Shown here: one piece after another, positions 15,982 to 24,762 of the stretch | How positions within the stretch are numbered: the stretch's first letter is position 1 | Layout of the letters: each line of letters starts with the position of its first letter | NCBI GenBank assembly: GCA_902800815.1 | Contig: CADCGB010000008.1 | Span: 57,411 to 121,410 of the forward strand | DNA length: 64,000 nt | DNA from: Fibrobacter succinogenes | GTDB lineage: Bacteria > Fibrobacterota > Fibrobacteria > Fibrobacterales > Fibrobacteraceae | Direction: 5' to 3' | Position numbers and translations under genes: made by a program | Notes under the pieces: model-generated | Seen by the model: the letters and a program-made list of their open reading frames with translations, nothing else | Databases searched by the model: none | Told to the model about the DNA's origin: nothing

Positions 15982-17880
15982 ATGGAATTCAGGTCTTTCG
16001 CGGCGATAGCCGCATTCTCCGTGGCGGCATCCGCTTTTGCCGCCCCCACAGTCTACGAAGCCGAAGCACAGCCGGGCGTAAATGCCGGCGATGTCTCGGC
16101 AGATTCTACCGGAGCGAAGTTCGTGACGAAATCCTCCGGGACCGAGTTCACCTTCACGGTGAATGTCGAAGAAACCGCGATGTACGACATCACGACAAAG
16201 GTGCTCATCAAGCAGTACGACTGGACGACCTCCAAGATTCTCGTGAACGGTGTCGAGGCGGGCTCGATGCTCACGACCCCGCGCAACTGCGATTCCAGTT
16301 ACGTGGTGGCGGCATCCGCCAAGATGCGTGCTGGCGAGAACACGATTACCGTAGGGAACGGTGCCATCGGCGTGGACTACATTACCGTGGAACGCCATCC
16401 CGACCCCGTTTTCAATATCAGCGCACTGCCCGTAACGCCTAACGCGAGCGAGAGCGCCAAGAAGGTCAAGACATTCCTCCGCGACAACTTCATGAAGAAG
16501 ACGGTGAGCGGCATGATGATTAGCGACCAGAACTTCAATTACGATTACGGCAACATGAAGCTCTTGAAGGCGGGCGAATGCACCCCGGCGGATTCCTGCA
16601 AGTTCAGCGACGAGGAAGTCTCGTGGAAGGGCCAGACCGACATTGCCGAGTTCTACAAGCGCAGCGGGCACTACCCGGCCGTGGGCGGGTTCGACATGCT
16701 CTTTGCCGCGGGCGGGCATCACGAGGAAGGCTGGTTCCGGGGCTATACCGAGAACAACCTGGTCATGACCGAGCAGCTGTGGGAACTGGGCGGCATCCCG
16801 ACCTACACATGGCACTGGAAAGTCGGGGAAGACACGATTTTCTACACGCAGCAGGAAGGCTACAGGAATGCGGGTTGCACCGAAGGCGTCACGAAGACGG
16901 CCGACAACAACACCTGTTTTAACTACACGAAGGCCTTCAAGGATTCTACCTGCAAGGAGATTGACTTGACTTCGCAGGTCTACAAGGACATCGTCGCCGA
17001 CGTGGACATTGTCTCGGGCTACTTCAAGGAACTCGAAGAAAAGGGAATCGCCGTCGTGTGGCGCCCCCTGCACGAGGCCAGCGGTGGCTGGTTCTGGTGG
17101 GGCACGGCTAGCCCCGAGTGCTACGTGCAGCTTTACCGCCTCGTGTTCGACCGCATGGTGAATACAAATAAACTCACAAACCTCATCTGGGTATGGAACA
17201 TCAATACCGACCCGAAATTCGGTTACGACTACAGCGCTCTCAATGCGGAATGGTACCCGGGTGACGAATACGTGGACATTGTCGCGGTCGATATCTACGA
17301 CCCGCTCCTCAACCACAATTCCGCCGCGAATTACTTCAATAAGATCGTGAGCGACGTCGGCACCAAGAAGCTCATCGCCCTGAGCGAAAACGGAGCTATT
17401 CCGGATATCGACAGCATCGCCGAAGACAAGGCCTATTGGAGTTACTGGATGACCTGGAGCCAGACGTGGAGCGGAAACTTCCTCGAAAAGACTCCTACCG
17501 ACATGTGGAAGAGGAACCTCGATGACGAACGCATCATCGCGCTCGACAACATGCCCGGCTGGGAGAACGTCGTCGCCGACACCAGCAGCGAGGGCGCCAT
17601 TGTCGCCCCGACCGCAATTCCTGCCACAAAATACGCAGGCGTTTTGAACAAACTAAACATTCGTTTGAACGGGAATACGCTCGAGATAGACGTGAGCGGC
17701 AATACGACTGCGAGCATCGCACTGTTCGACATGCTCGGGCACAAGGTTGCGACGCTTGTCCAGGGCAACGTGCCCGCGGGCTCCACGCAGTTCGACCTGC
17801 AGGGAATCGCAAGCGGGAACTACGTCGTTCGCGCTAGGATGGGCGGCGCAAATTACGCCCAGAAAATCCGCGTGAAGTAA
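15982..17880 (+). CDS. Secreted GH26 beta-mannanase with CBM35-like and sorting domains
   Basis: 632 residues. A signal peptide (1-20, ASAFA) precedes a CBM35-like domain (VYEAEAQPG to VDYITVE, 24-137) and a GH26 domain (about 145-535) with acid/base Glu365 in RPLHE and nucleophile Glu469 in LSENG. The C-terminal 70 residues (LEIDVSG ... IALFDMLGHKVATL ... YVVRARMGG) look like a T9SS sorting domain but diverge from the two upstream mannanases. The extra beta-sandwich domain of the first GH26 is missing. The extra cysteines (for example Cys200 and Cys206) may form disulfides outside the cell. No terminator separates it from the GH57 gene, which starts 20 bp later with its own promoter. Confidence 0.92.
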   Translation: MEFRSFAAIAAFSVAASAFAAPTVYEAEAQPGVNAGDVSADSTGAKFVTKSSGTEFTFTVNVEETAMYDITTKVLIKQYDWTTSKILVNGVEAGSMLTTPRNCDSSYVVAASAKMRAGENTITVGNGAIGVDYITVERHPDPVFNISALPVTPNASESAKKVKTFLRDNFMKKTVSGMMISDQNFNYDYGNMKLLKAGECTPADSCKFSDEEVSWKGQTDIAEFYKRSGHYPAVGGFDMLFAAGGHHEEGWFRGYTENNLVMTEQLWELGGIPTYTWHWKVGEDTIFYTQQEGYRNAGCTEGVTKTADNNTCFNYTKAFKDSTCKEIDLTSQVYKDIVADVDIVSGYFKELEEKGIAVVWRPLHEASGGWFWWGTASPECYVQLYRLVFDRMVNTNKLTNLIWVWNINTDPKFGYDYSALNAEWYPGDEYVDIVAVDIYDPLLNHNSAANYFNKIVSDVGTKKLIALSENGAIPDIDSIAEDKAYWSYWMTWSQTWSGNFLEKTPTDMWKRNLDDERIIALDNMPGWENVVADTSSEGAIVAPTAIPATKYAGVLNKLNIRLNGNTLEIDVSGNTTASIALFDMLGHKVATLVQGNVPAGSTQFDLQGIASGNYVVRARMGGANYAQKIRVK

Positions 17881-17887
17881 AGTTTTC

Positions 17888-17895
17888 TATCTTTG
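17888..17895 (+). promoter_or_regulatory. -7 element of the GH57 gene
   Basis: TATCTTTG is an exact TAnnTTTG match ending 5 nt before the ATG at 17901, between the mannanase stop codon and the next start. It suggests an independent leaderless transcript. Confidence 0.55.
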
Positions 17896-17900
17896 GGGGT

Positions 17901-20324
17901 ATGGACAAGAAGCACCCCCTCTACTTTACTATTCACGGTCATTTTTACCAGCCCCCTCGCGAAAATCCCTGGACTGGCGTCATAGAGAACCAGCCGAGCG
18001 CACGCCCGAACCACGACTGGAACGACCGAATAGCGAGCCAGTGCTACAGTCCCAATTCCGCTAGCCGCATCTTGAGCCCGCACGGGCATATCGTAGATAT
18101 CGTAAACAACTACGAGTACATGAGTTTCAACATGGGCCCCACGCTCATGGGCTGGATCCGCACGAACACGCCGGATACCTACCGCCGCATCCAGGAAGCC
18201 GACAAGAAGAGCATCGAGAGGCTCGGGCACGGCAACGCAATTGCGCAGGTCTACAACCACATCATCATGCCGCTTGCAAGCGAGCAGGACAAGCGCACGC
18301 AAATCCGCTGGGGTATCGAAGATTTCAAGTTCCACTTCGGTCGCATGCCCGAGGCCATGTGGCTCGCCGAGACCGCCATCAACTTCGAGACGGTGGTGGA
18401 ACTCATCAAGGCAGGCATCAAGTTTACCATCCTCTCCCCCACGCAGGCCGATAGCTTCCGCAAGTTCGGCGACGAGGAATGGACCGGGTGCAGCAACACC
18501 GACATCGATACGACTCGCCCCTACCGCGTGTACCCGCGCGACAAGGACGGCAATCTCGTCTGTGACGGATACCTGGACGTATTCTTCTACAACCCGTGGC
18601 TTTCTTCTGCCGTAGGGTTCGAGCACCTGTTGCGCGACGCCGGCACGTTCGGCAGGCGCATCGCCGACGCCTGGGATGCAAACCGCAAGGAAGCGCAACT
18701 CGTGAGCATCGGTACCGATGGCGAAAGCTATGGTCACCACGAGCCCTTCGGCGACATGTGCGCCGCCTGGCTCTACAACCGCTACGCTCCTGAGCACGAC
18801 ATGGTACCGGTGAACTACGGCTGGTTCCTCGAGAAGTTCCCGCCGCAGCATGAGGTATTGCTCAAGAACTTCCACGGCGAAGGGTGTGCATGGAGCTGCG
18901 CCCACGGAGTGGGCCGCTGGTACCGCGATTGCGGCTGTTCGACCGGCGGCGGCCCGGACTGGAACCAGAAATGGCGCGGTCCGCTGCGCGATGCGTTCAA
19001 CCACCTGAAAAAACTCGCCGACGACGTGTTCGTGCGCGAGTTCGAAAAGATTTCCAAGATTGGCCCGTGGGATGCCCGCAACAACTACGTGCAGGCGCTC
19101 GTCGCCCCCGAGGACAAGTCCCGCGTGGAACTGTTCCTCAAGGATACCATCCTCGAGCCCGAAAACCCGGCAATGTGCGCGAAGGCCATCCGCCTCCTCG
19201 AAATCCAGAAGTTCTGCCTGTTCAGTTTCACGAGTTGCGGCTGGTTCTTCAACGATATCGAAGGCCTCGAGCCCGTACAGAACATGCGCTACGCCCTGCG
19301 TGCCATGGAACTCCTGGAGCCGTTCCTCCCCTTCGGGCACAACATCAAGAGCGAAGTCCTGAGCATACTCGCGCGCGCCACGAGTAACGAACACAAGTGG
19401 AACGGTGCAGAAGTATTCACGCGCTATGCCGAAGACGCCGTGCCCGTCATCCTCAAGGAGATGGCCGAACGCGCCGCGATATTCCACCTGGAACTCGAAC
19501 AGGATTCCGACAACAAGGATTCCCGCATGAAGGCGGAAAAGATTTCTAGCCGCAGACGCCAGACACTCGTGCGCGTGACCTACGAAGACAAGTTCATCGG
19601 TGAAAAGCGCGAGACAACAAACCTCGTGATTACCGATGCCCTCGGGCGCGTGAACATCGTGGTGGCCATGGGTAGCATCGAAGAGAACGGTCTCAAGTTC
19701 GTGGAAAACCCGAATATGGGGACCATTGAACTTAGGAACCTGTTCCCGACCGCCTACGTGGTGCGCATGCGCGACCTCATGAGCGACTCGCTGCAGACCA
19801 TCAACAAGCGCAGCACGCAGAAGCATCTCGCAAGTATCACGGAATCGTTCTCTAGTTTTGCGCTAAACCACGGTATTTCTATCGACAGCCTCGCCGACCC
19901 CGACCACACGCTGCCCGATACCATGCGAAAGATCCTCTCGCTCGAGCTCAACGCCCGCATTCACCACGAAGCGCTCAAGCTCCTCGAAGGGCCGGACAGC
20001 AACCTCGTGAAGGAAATCAAGGACCTTATCGACGAGGCGAACGCGCTCGACACGAACCCGAGTTTCGGCGGTACGGGCCGCATGTTCTTCCGCAAGCTGA
20101 GCAAGCTCATCGACGACGTTTACGCCAAGATCGACGAATCCACCGTCAAGTACATCACCGATCTCATCACGGTGGCGGATTGGCTCAAGCTCGGCATCGA
20201 CAAGACGAGCCTCGAGAACAAGGTGTTCAAGATTTACAAGCAGTTCAAGGAAGACCCGAAGGGCAAACTCGCTGCCCTCAAGCCGATGTTCGGCTGGCTC
20301 AACTTCGAGGTGGACAATGTATAG
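17901..20324 (+). CDS. GH57 family protein with DUF3536 C-terminal region
   Basis: 807 residues, no signal peptide, so cytoplasmic. The GH57 signatures are present: HGHFYQPPRENPW at the N-terminus (motif 1), MWLAETA with the candidate nucleophile Glu (motif 3) and TDGESYGHHEPF with the candidate acid/base Asp (motif 4). The second half matches the all-helical DUF3536 layout. GH57 enzymes act on alpha-glucans (amylase, branching enzyme, 4-alpha-glucanotransferase), so a role in glycogen metabolism is likely; the exact reaction is not determined. Its last 8 bp overlap hpt. It is unlikely to take part in mannan degradation despite its position. Confidence 0.85.
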   Translation: MDKKHPLYFTIHGHFYQPPRENPWTGVIENQPSARPNHDWNDRIASQCYSPNSASRILSPHGHIVDIVNNYEYMSFNMGPTLMGWIRTNTPDTYRRIQEADKKSIERLGHGNAIAQVYNHIIMPLASEQDKRTQIRWGIEDFKFHFGRMPEAMWLAETAINFETVVELIKAGIKFTILSPTQADSFRKFGDEEWTGCSNTDIDTTRPYRVYPRDKDGNLVCDGYLDVFFYNPWLSSAVGFEHLLRDAGTFGRRIADAWDANRKEAQLVSIGTDGESYGHHEPFGDMCAAWLYNRYAPEHDMVPVNYGWFLEKFPPQHEVLLKNFHGEGCAWSCAHGVGRWYRDCGCSTGGGPDWNQKWRGPLRDAFNHLKKLADDVFVREFEKISKIGPWDARNNYVQALVAPEDKSRVELFLKDTILEPENPAMCAKAIRLLEIQKFCLFSFTSCGWFFNDIEGLEPVQNMRYALRAMELLEPFLPFGHNIKSEVLSILARATSNEHKWNGAEVFTRYAEDAVPVILKEMAERAAIFHLELEQDSDNKDSRMKAEKISSRRRQTLVRVTYEDKFIGEKRETTNLVITDALGRVNIVVAMGSIEENGLKFVENPNMGTIELRNLFPTAYVVRMRDLMSDSLQTINKRSTQKHLASITESFSSFALNHGISIDSLADPDHTLPDTMRKILSLELNARIHHEALKLLEGPDSNLVKEIKDLIDEANALDTNPSFGGTGRMFFRKLSKLIDDVYAKIDESTVKYITDLITVADWLKLGIDKTSLENKVFKIYKQFKEDPKGKLAALKPMFGWLNFEVDNV

Positions 20325-20847
20325 GATGTCCAGCAAACCGCTCATCTCCGCAAAGGAGATAAACGAGCGACTGGACACGCTCGGCAAGGACGTTGCCGCG
20401 TTCGGGTGCGATATCGTCATCACCGTACTTTCGGGCGGTTTCATATTCAGTGCCGACATCTGCAAGCGTATCGCAACGCCGAAACTGCAACTCGCCTTCA
20501 TCAGGGCGTCCAGTTACGGCAACGGCACCGAATCGAGCGGCAACCTGAAAATCACGGGGCTCGAGAACATCGATATCCGTGGCAAGAAGGTGCTCGTGAT
20601 TGACGACATTCTCGACACCGGCAATACGATGTTCGGGGTCAAGCAGGCCCTTGCCGGCATGGGCGCAAAGGAAATCAAGACCTGCGTTCTGCTCGACAAA
20701 CCCGCACGCCGCACTGCAAGCATAACCGCCGACTTCGTGGGCTTTGAAGTAGAGAACAAGTTTGTCGTAGGCTACGGCCTCGACTACGCGGGCGACTACC
20801 GCACATTCCCCGAAATCTGGACGATGGAGGAAGACGATGGCAAATAA
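20317..20847 (+). CDS. hpt: Hypoxanthine phosphoribosyltransferase
   Basis: 176 residues, the usual length for HPRT. The PRPP-binding loop VLVIDDILDTGNT is diagnostic, preceded by VLSGGFIF (PPi loop) and the flexible-loop region RASSYGNGTESSG. It converts hypoxanthine or guanine plus PRPP to IMP or GMP in the cytoplasm. The ATG at 20317 lies inside the end of the GH57 gene and has GAGGTG upstream. It overlaps the next gene by 11 bp, so GH57-hpt-small protein-mqnC look co-transcribed. The link to mqnC is of interest because one branch of the futalosine pathway releases hypoxanthine. Confidence 0.92.
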   Translation: MYRMSSKPLISAKEINERLDTLGKDVAAFGCDIVITVLSGGFIFSADICKRIATPKLQLAFIRASSYGNGTESSGNLKITGLENIDIRGKKVLVIDDILDTGNTMFGVKQALAGMGAKEIKTCVLLDKPARRTASITADFVGFEVENKFVVGYGLDYAGDYRTFPEIWTMEEDDGK

Positions 20848-21325
20848 CGATTTTGATGACGTCAGGCTACACGCCACCCAGACATTCGAAGCCGTCGAGC
20901 GCAGCTACAACAAGATTAGCCGCGGCAAGCGATTCCTCATCAATGCTGGAGTATGCCTCCTGTTTTTCATCGGTGGGTTCATTACCAACAAGGTAATTAA
21001 CGATGTTCCCTCGCAGGGGATTATCGAGAAGGTGGCCGCACAGCCCGACCTCAAGAACAAGTGCAAGGGCCGCTACGACCGCCCGATGGAATATGCCATC
21101 ATGCACGAATGTGTTTTCGCGAAAGGGATCCCCTCCGACGACACGAAGCTCGTGCAACGCATCAACTACTGCACCTGCGCCCTCCAGAGCGTGCAGGCAA
21201 AGAAGCCCTACCAGAAGATGTTCGAGAACAACCTGGTCGACTTTACCTTCAAAATTCGCGAAGAGAACCTGTGCCAGGAAGAAAAGAACATCCCGGTACT
21301 CGACAGCAACGACGCGGAAAAGTAG
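20837..21325 (+). CDS. Small single-pass membrane protein of unknown function
   Basis: 162 residues. A charged N-terminal cytoplasmic segment (about 1-33) is followed by one transmembrane helix (FLINAGVCLLFFIGGFI, about 34-50) and a periplasmic-looking domain of about 110 residues with five cysteines (Cys77, the YCTC pair, and others) that could form disulfides. I do not recognise the family. It overlaps hpt by 11 bp and its stop codon is immediately followed by the mqnC start, so it belongs to this operon. Confidence 0.75.
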   Translation: MANNDFDDVRLHATQTFEAVERSYNKISRGKRFLINAGVCLLFFIGGFITNKVINDVPSQGIIEKVAAQPDLKNKCKGRYDRPMEYAIMHECVFAKGIPSDDTKLVQRINYCTCALQSVQAKKPYQKMFENNLVDFTFKIREENLCQEEKNIPVLDSNDAEK

Positions 21326-22360
21326 ATGAACTCGTTATTGCAAAAAGCGGTTAACGGAACCCGCCTCACTCCGGCGGAAGCGCTCGATATCCTGAAAAAC
21401 GCCCCGTGGACCGAAGTGGTGGAAGCGGGAGATGCGATTCGCAAGCGCATGAACCCCGGAAACCGCGTGGGCTATACCGCGTTCCGTATAGTAAACTACA
21501 CGAACGTCTGCGAAGTCACCTGCAGCTTCTGCAGTTTCTGCAGGCCGGCACATAGCCCGGAAGCATACGTGCTATCCCTGGATGAAATCCGCCAGAAGAC
21601 AATCGAGGCGAAGGCGAAAGGCGCCGACCAAATCTTTTTGCAGGGTGGTGTGAACCGCGATATTCCCCTGAGTTACTACACCGACGTACTCAAGATGCTC
21701 ACCCGCGAAATGGGAGTGAAGGTGCGCGGATTTTCTCCGGTAGAACTCGTGCGCATTGCGGAAACCCACAGCATGCCACTCGATGAACTGCTGGACACGC
21801 TGAAAGAAGCGGGCCTCAGTTCTGTCCCAGGAGCAGGCGCCGAGATTCTCAGCGACCGCATGCGTCAAATGCTCAGCCCCAGGAAACTTACCGCAAGGCA
21901 GTGGTGCGATACGCTCGCCGCCTGCCACAAGAAGGGGCTCCCCGGGAGCGCGAACATCGTCTTCGGGAGCGTCGAGACACCCGAAGAAATCATCGAGCAC
22001 CTGAACTACGTGCGCGAAACGCAGGATGTCGCTCAGGGCTTCAAGAGCTTTGTGGTATGGACATTCCAGCCGCAGACAGACAAGTTCCCCATCAGGCACG
22101 TGCGCGGCGATGAATACCTCAAGTTGCTCGCACTCAGCCGCATATTCCTCGACAATATCCCGCATATCGAAGTCTCGCTACTCGGGATGGGCCTCTCCCT
22201 CGGGGAACTCGGCCTGCATGCCGGCGCAGACGACATCAACAGCATCGTCATCGAGGAGAACGTGCTCCAGAACCACGGCCTTACCACCATCGAGGCGGCC
22301 GAAAAATTCATCACCGATGCGGGCTTTACCCCGTACCGGCGCAGTTTAAATTTCGATTAA
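21326..22360 (+). CDS. mqnC: Cyclic dehypoxanthinyl futalosine synthase (radical SAM)
   Basis: 344 residues. The radical-SAM motif CEVTCSFC (Cys62, 66, 69) follows the MqnC-type NYTNVC. QGGVNRDIPLSYY, GFSPVELVRIAE and the C-terminal HAGADDINSIVIEENV match MqnC better than the related MqnE. The enzyme cyclises dehypoxanthinyl futalosine in the futalosine route to menaquinone. Its presence implies an anaerobic respiratory chain using menaquinone (fumarate reduction in Fibrobacter, from general knowledge). The start directly abuts the preceding stop codon, indicating translational coupling. A GC-rich inverted-repeat region follows. Confidence 0.88.
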   Translation: MNSLLQKAVNGTRLTPAEALDILKNAPWTEVVEAGDAIRKRMNPGNRVGYTAFRIVNYTNVCEVTCSFCSFCRPAHSPEAYVLSLDEIRQKTIEAKAKGADQIFLQGGVNRDIPLSYYTDVLKMLTREMGVKVRGFSPVELVRIAETHSMPLDELLDTLKEAGLSSVPGAGAEILSDRMRQMLSPRKLTARQWCDTLAACHKKGLPGSANIVFGSVETPEEIIEHLNYVRETQDVAQGFKSFVVWTFQPQTDKFPIRHVRGDEYLKLLALSRIFLDNIPHIEVSLLGMGLSLGELGLHAGADDINSIVIEENVLQNHGLTTIEAAEKFITDAGFTPYRRSLNFD

Positions 22361-22455
22361 AACACCACGCACCGAAGGTGCCCCGTGCACTTACTTGTTA
22401 AGTGCGCGTCGGGAGGGTCTTAGGGAGGGTAAGCCGTGCGAAACCCTCCCTAGTA
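22361..22455. repeat. GC-rich dispersed intergenic repeat with inverted repeat
   Basis: It contains AGGGAGGGT (22422-22430) and ACCCTCCCT (22443-22451), a perfect 9-bp inverted repeat, and GCACCGAAGGTGCCCCGTGC at 22369-22388. Very similar words recur at 49876-49916 (in opposite orientation) and, more loosely, at 34532-34606. It lies between the convergent mqnC and wecE genes and may also serve as a terminator. Confidence 0.5.
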
Positions 22456-23592
22456 TCACACCCCGAAAAATTCAGCGACCTTCTTGCAGGTGAACTCGAT
22501 TTCTTCGGGCTTGAGGCCGTAGAACATGGGCAAGCGCAGCAGGCGGTTGCTCTCACGGGTAGTGAACTTGTCTTCGCCGCAGAAGCGGCCGAAGCGCTGC
22601 CCCGCAGGCGATGTGTGCAGAGGCACGTAGTGGAACACCGCAAGGATGCCGTTGTAGACCAGGTGCTTGAGGAGCGCCGTTCGCGTCTGCAAGTCTTCAA
22701 CCTTCAGGTAAAACATGTGCGCATTGTGCACGCAGTGCTCCGGAATGTACGGCAGTTCAAACAGGCCCTTCGCGGCCAGCGGAGCGAGCTGTTCACGATA
22801 AGCATTCCAACTCGCCATGCGGTTGTCGTAAATCTCGTCAGCGCACTCGAGTTCCGCATAGAGGTATGCGGCGTTGAGTTCGCTCGGCAGGTAGCTGGAG
22901 CCGAGTTCCACCCAGGTGTACTTGTCGACTTCGCCCCTGTGGAACTGGCAGCGGTTGGTTCCCTTCTCGCGGATAATCTCGGCGCGGTCGCAGAACTTCT
23001 TGTCGTTTATCAGCAATGCACCGCCCTCGCCCATGCTGTAGTTCTTGGTCTCGTGATAACTGTAGCAGCCAAAGTCCCCAAGCGTCCCGAGCGCCTTGCC
23101 CTTGTAGGTGGCCATCATGCCCTGCGCGGCGTCTTCCACCACAAACAGGTTGTGGCGCTTCGCAATCTCGTTGATCTTGTCCATCTCGCAGGCCACGCCC
23201 GCGTAGTGCACCGGTACAATCGCCTTCGTCTTCTCGGTAATCGCCGCCTCGATGAGGTTCTCGTCCAGGTTCATCGTGTCGGGGCGGATGTCCACAAACA
23301 CGCACTTGGCCCCCTGCGAAACGAATGCGTCGGCAGTGCTCACAAACGTGAACGAGGGCATAATCACCTCGTCGCCGGGGCCGATGTCGCAGAGCCGCGC
23401 CGACATCTCGAGCGCATGCGTGCAGCTCGTGGTAAGGAGAGCCTTCGCCGTGCCGGTGTGCTTTTCGAGCCACTCGTGGCACAGCAGGTTATAGGTACCA
23501 TCACCGCAAATACGGCCACTCTCGACGGCCTGTTTCACGTAGTCAAGTTCTAGCCCCACGAAGGGCGGCTTATTGAAGGGAATCTTAGGCAT
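22456..23592 (-). CDS. wecE: dTDP-4-amino-4,6-dideoxygalactose transaminase
   Basis: 378 residues, DegT/DnrJ/EryC1 fold. It tracks E. coli WecE (RffA) closely: IPFNKPP, RICGDGTYN, GDEVIMPSFTFVSTA, VPVHYAGVACEMD, the PLP lysine Lys183 in HETKNYS, EIIREKGTNR, and VFHYVPLHTSPAG. It transfers an amino group to dTDP-4-keto-6-deoxyglucose to make dTDP-Fuc4N-type sugars for surface polysaccharide. It overlaps the upstream glycosyltransferase by 8 bp, forming a two-gene operon. No other nucleotide-sugar genes lie nearby, so the rest of the pathway is elsewhere. Confidence 0.9.
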   Translation of the reverse strand: MPKIPFNKPPFVGLELDYVKQAVESGRICGDGTYNLLCHEWLEKHTGTAKALLTTSCTHALEMSARLCDIGPGDEVIMPSFTFVSTADAFVSQGAKCVFVDIRPDTMNLDENLIEAAITEKTKAIVPVHYAGVACEMDKINEIAKRHNLFVVEDAAQGMMATYKGKALGTLGDFGCYSYHETKNYSMGEGGALLINDKKFCDRAEIIREKGTNRCQFHRGEVDKYTWVELGSSYLPSELNAAYLYAELECADEIYDNRMASWNAYREQLAPLAAKGLFELPYIPEHCVHNAHMFYLKVEDLQTRTALLKHLVYNGILAVFHYVPLHTSPAGQRFGRFCGEDKFTTRESNRLLRLPMFYGLKPEEIEFTCKKVAEFFGV

Positions 23593-24532
23593 TGGAGGAT
23601 CCTCGCTCGCCCGCGACTTGCTTAATCACGTACTGCGGCGAGTCGTTGATACAAATGTAGATACGGCCGATGTATTCACCGATGAGGCCGAGCATCACCA
23701 GAATACAGCCACCGATAATCAGGATGAGCGCAATAATGGTACTCCAGCCATCCACCGTCGTGATACCGAGCAGTCTGCGCACAATCACAAAAATCGTGAA
23801 GGCAAAGCCCAGGAACGCAAAGAAGAACCCGAGGAACGTACTCACGCGTAGAGGCTTGACCGAAAACGCCGTAAAGCCGTTGAGCCAAAGGCCCAGCAGG
23901 CGAACAAACGAATAGCCCGACGTCCCTTCCAGGCGAGAACGGTGGTTCGTCTCGACCCAGGCAATCTTGCGGGTGGTGCGGAGCACGAGCCCCACCAAGT
24001 ACGGGAAGGGGTTCTTGTAGTTGCACATCTCGCGAATCACGAACCCGCGCGCCACGTAGAAGCTGCTGCCCTTGAAATCCTTGGGCGGTTCCAGCATGAA
24101 CTTGCCCATAAGCCCCGCCATCCACGAACCGAAGCGACGGAACAGGTTCTGCTTGATTTCGTGGTAGTAGGCGTACACGACGTCGTAGCCTTCCTCAAGC
24201 TTGGCGATAAGGTCGTTCAGGGAATCCAGCGGGGCCTGGCCGTCGTCGTCCAGCGAGACAACGTACTCGCCAGTACACTTGCCGTAGCCCGCCATCAGGG
24301 CGGAATGCTGCCCGAAGTTCTTGGCCAGGTTAATGCCGATGACGTTCTTCTCCGTATTCGCAAGCCCCTCGATGACGCTCCACACGTTGTCGGGGCTGCA
24401 ATCGTTCACCAGCACAATCTCGTAGTCGTCGCCCGGGCGCTTGGCGGCCATCTCGCTCTTGATCTCTTCGACCACCGTGGTGATGGTCTTTTCGGAGCGG
24501 TAGCAAGGGATCACAAAAGAAAACTTCGGCAT
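23585..24532 (-). CDS. Family 2 glycosyltransferase, polyprenyl-phosphate sugar transferase type
   Basis: 315 residues. An N-terminal GT-A domain (SFVIPCYRSEKTI, LVNDCSPDNVW, SLDDDGQAP with the metal-binding acidic motif) is followed by two C-terminal transmembrane helices (about 230-255 and 265-290) and a GRIY tail. This is the layout of GtrB/ArnC/DPMS-like enzymes, which load a sugar onto undecaprenyl phosphate at the inner membrane. The ATG at 24532 is preferred over 24544 because GGAG lies 6 nt before it. Coupled to wecE, so it may use the amino sugar WecE makes. Confidence 0.88.
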   Translation of the reverse strand: MPKFSFVIPCYRSEKTITTVVEEIKSEMAAKRPGDDYEIVLVNDCSPDNVWSVIEGLANTEKNVIGINLAKNFGQHSALMAGYGKCTGEYVVSLDDDGQAPLDSLNDLIAKLEEGYDVVYAYYHEIKQNLFRRFGSWMAGLMGKFMLEPPKDFKGSSFYVARGFVIREMCNYKNPFPYLVGLVLRTTRKIAWVETNHRSRLEGTSGYSFVRLLGLWLNGFTAFSVKPLRVSTFLGFFFAFLGFAFTIFVIVRRLLGITTVDGWSTIIALILIIGGCILVMLGLIGEYIGRIYICINDSPQYVIKQVAGERGSSNA

Positions 24533-24554
24533 AGCAAACTCCATGAGTAAATAT

Positions 24555-24587
24555 AAAAAAACCGGCCCGCTTATCCAGCGGAACCGG
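24555..24587 (-). terminator. Second (distal) terminator of the small peptide gene
   Basis: On the minus strand CCGGTTCCGCT pairs imperfectly with AGCGGGCCGG and is followed by a seven-T run (rc of 24555-24561). It lies just before the glycosyltransferase start and seems to insulate that operon from upstream transcription. Confidence 0.7.
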
Positions 24588-24609
24588 CAATCACTAGAGA
24601 GAGATGTCT

Positions 24610-24646
24610 AAAAAAAGGGCCAGGCGGGCGATTAGGCGCGCTTGGC
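24610..24646 (-). terminator. Proximal terminator overlapping the end of the small peptide gene
   Basis: On the minus strand GCCAAGCGCGC pairs with GCCCGCCTGGC (9 of 11 positions) around the TAA stop codon, followed by TTTTTTT. The stem includes the last sense codons. Confidence 0.65.
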
Positions 24647-24694
24647 GTACTTCTTGAAGCTCTTGACCAGGAGGGCGGCGAGAATGCAGTACAT
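24632..24694 (-). CDS. 20-residue hydrophobic/basic peptide
   Basis: The minus strand encodes MYCILAALLVKSF followed by a basic tail KKYAKRA and TAA. AAAGG lies upstream of the ATG. The hydrophobic first half and cationic end would suit a membrane-associated peptide. A promoter with both -33 TTG and -7 TAATTTTG lies about 70 nt upstream, and two T-tailed hairpins follow, so this short unit has all parts of a dedicated gene. The function is unknown: type I toxin, small membrane regulator, or leader peptide for the glycosyltransferase-wecE operon are options. Alternatively the transcript is an sRNA and the ORF is chance. Confidence 0.5.
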   Translation of the reverse strand: MYCILAALLVKSFKKYAKRA

Positions 24695-24762
24695 ATTGAC
24701 CTTTCTATCCTTTATTTTTTGTCTTTTTTTGCCGTTTTTATGTGATTTCCTTAACGACGCGC

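Noticed and set aside
12334..16049. Long minus-strand open frames opposite the mannanases (508 and 714 codons)
   Set aside because: They mirror codon bias of the plus-strand enzymes, whose signal peptides, catalytic motifs and ribosome-binding sites are clear.
17853..19826. 657-codon minus-strand frame opposite the GH57 gene
   Set aside because: Antisense artefact of a clear GH57 gene; no motifs and His/Val/Glu-rich composition.
22422..22451. Simple rho-independent terminator between mqnC and wecE
   Set aside because: The 9-bp inverted repeat is strong, but no T run follows on either strand; it is listed as a repeat instead.
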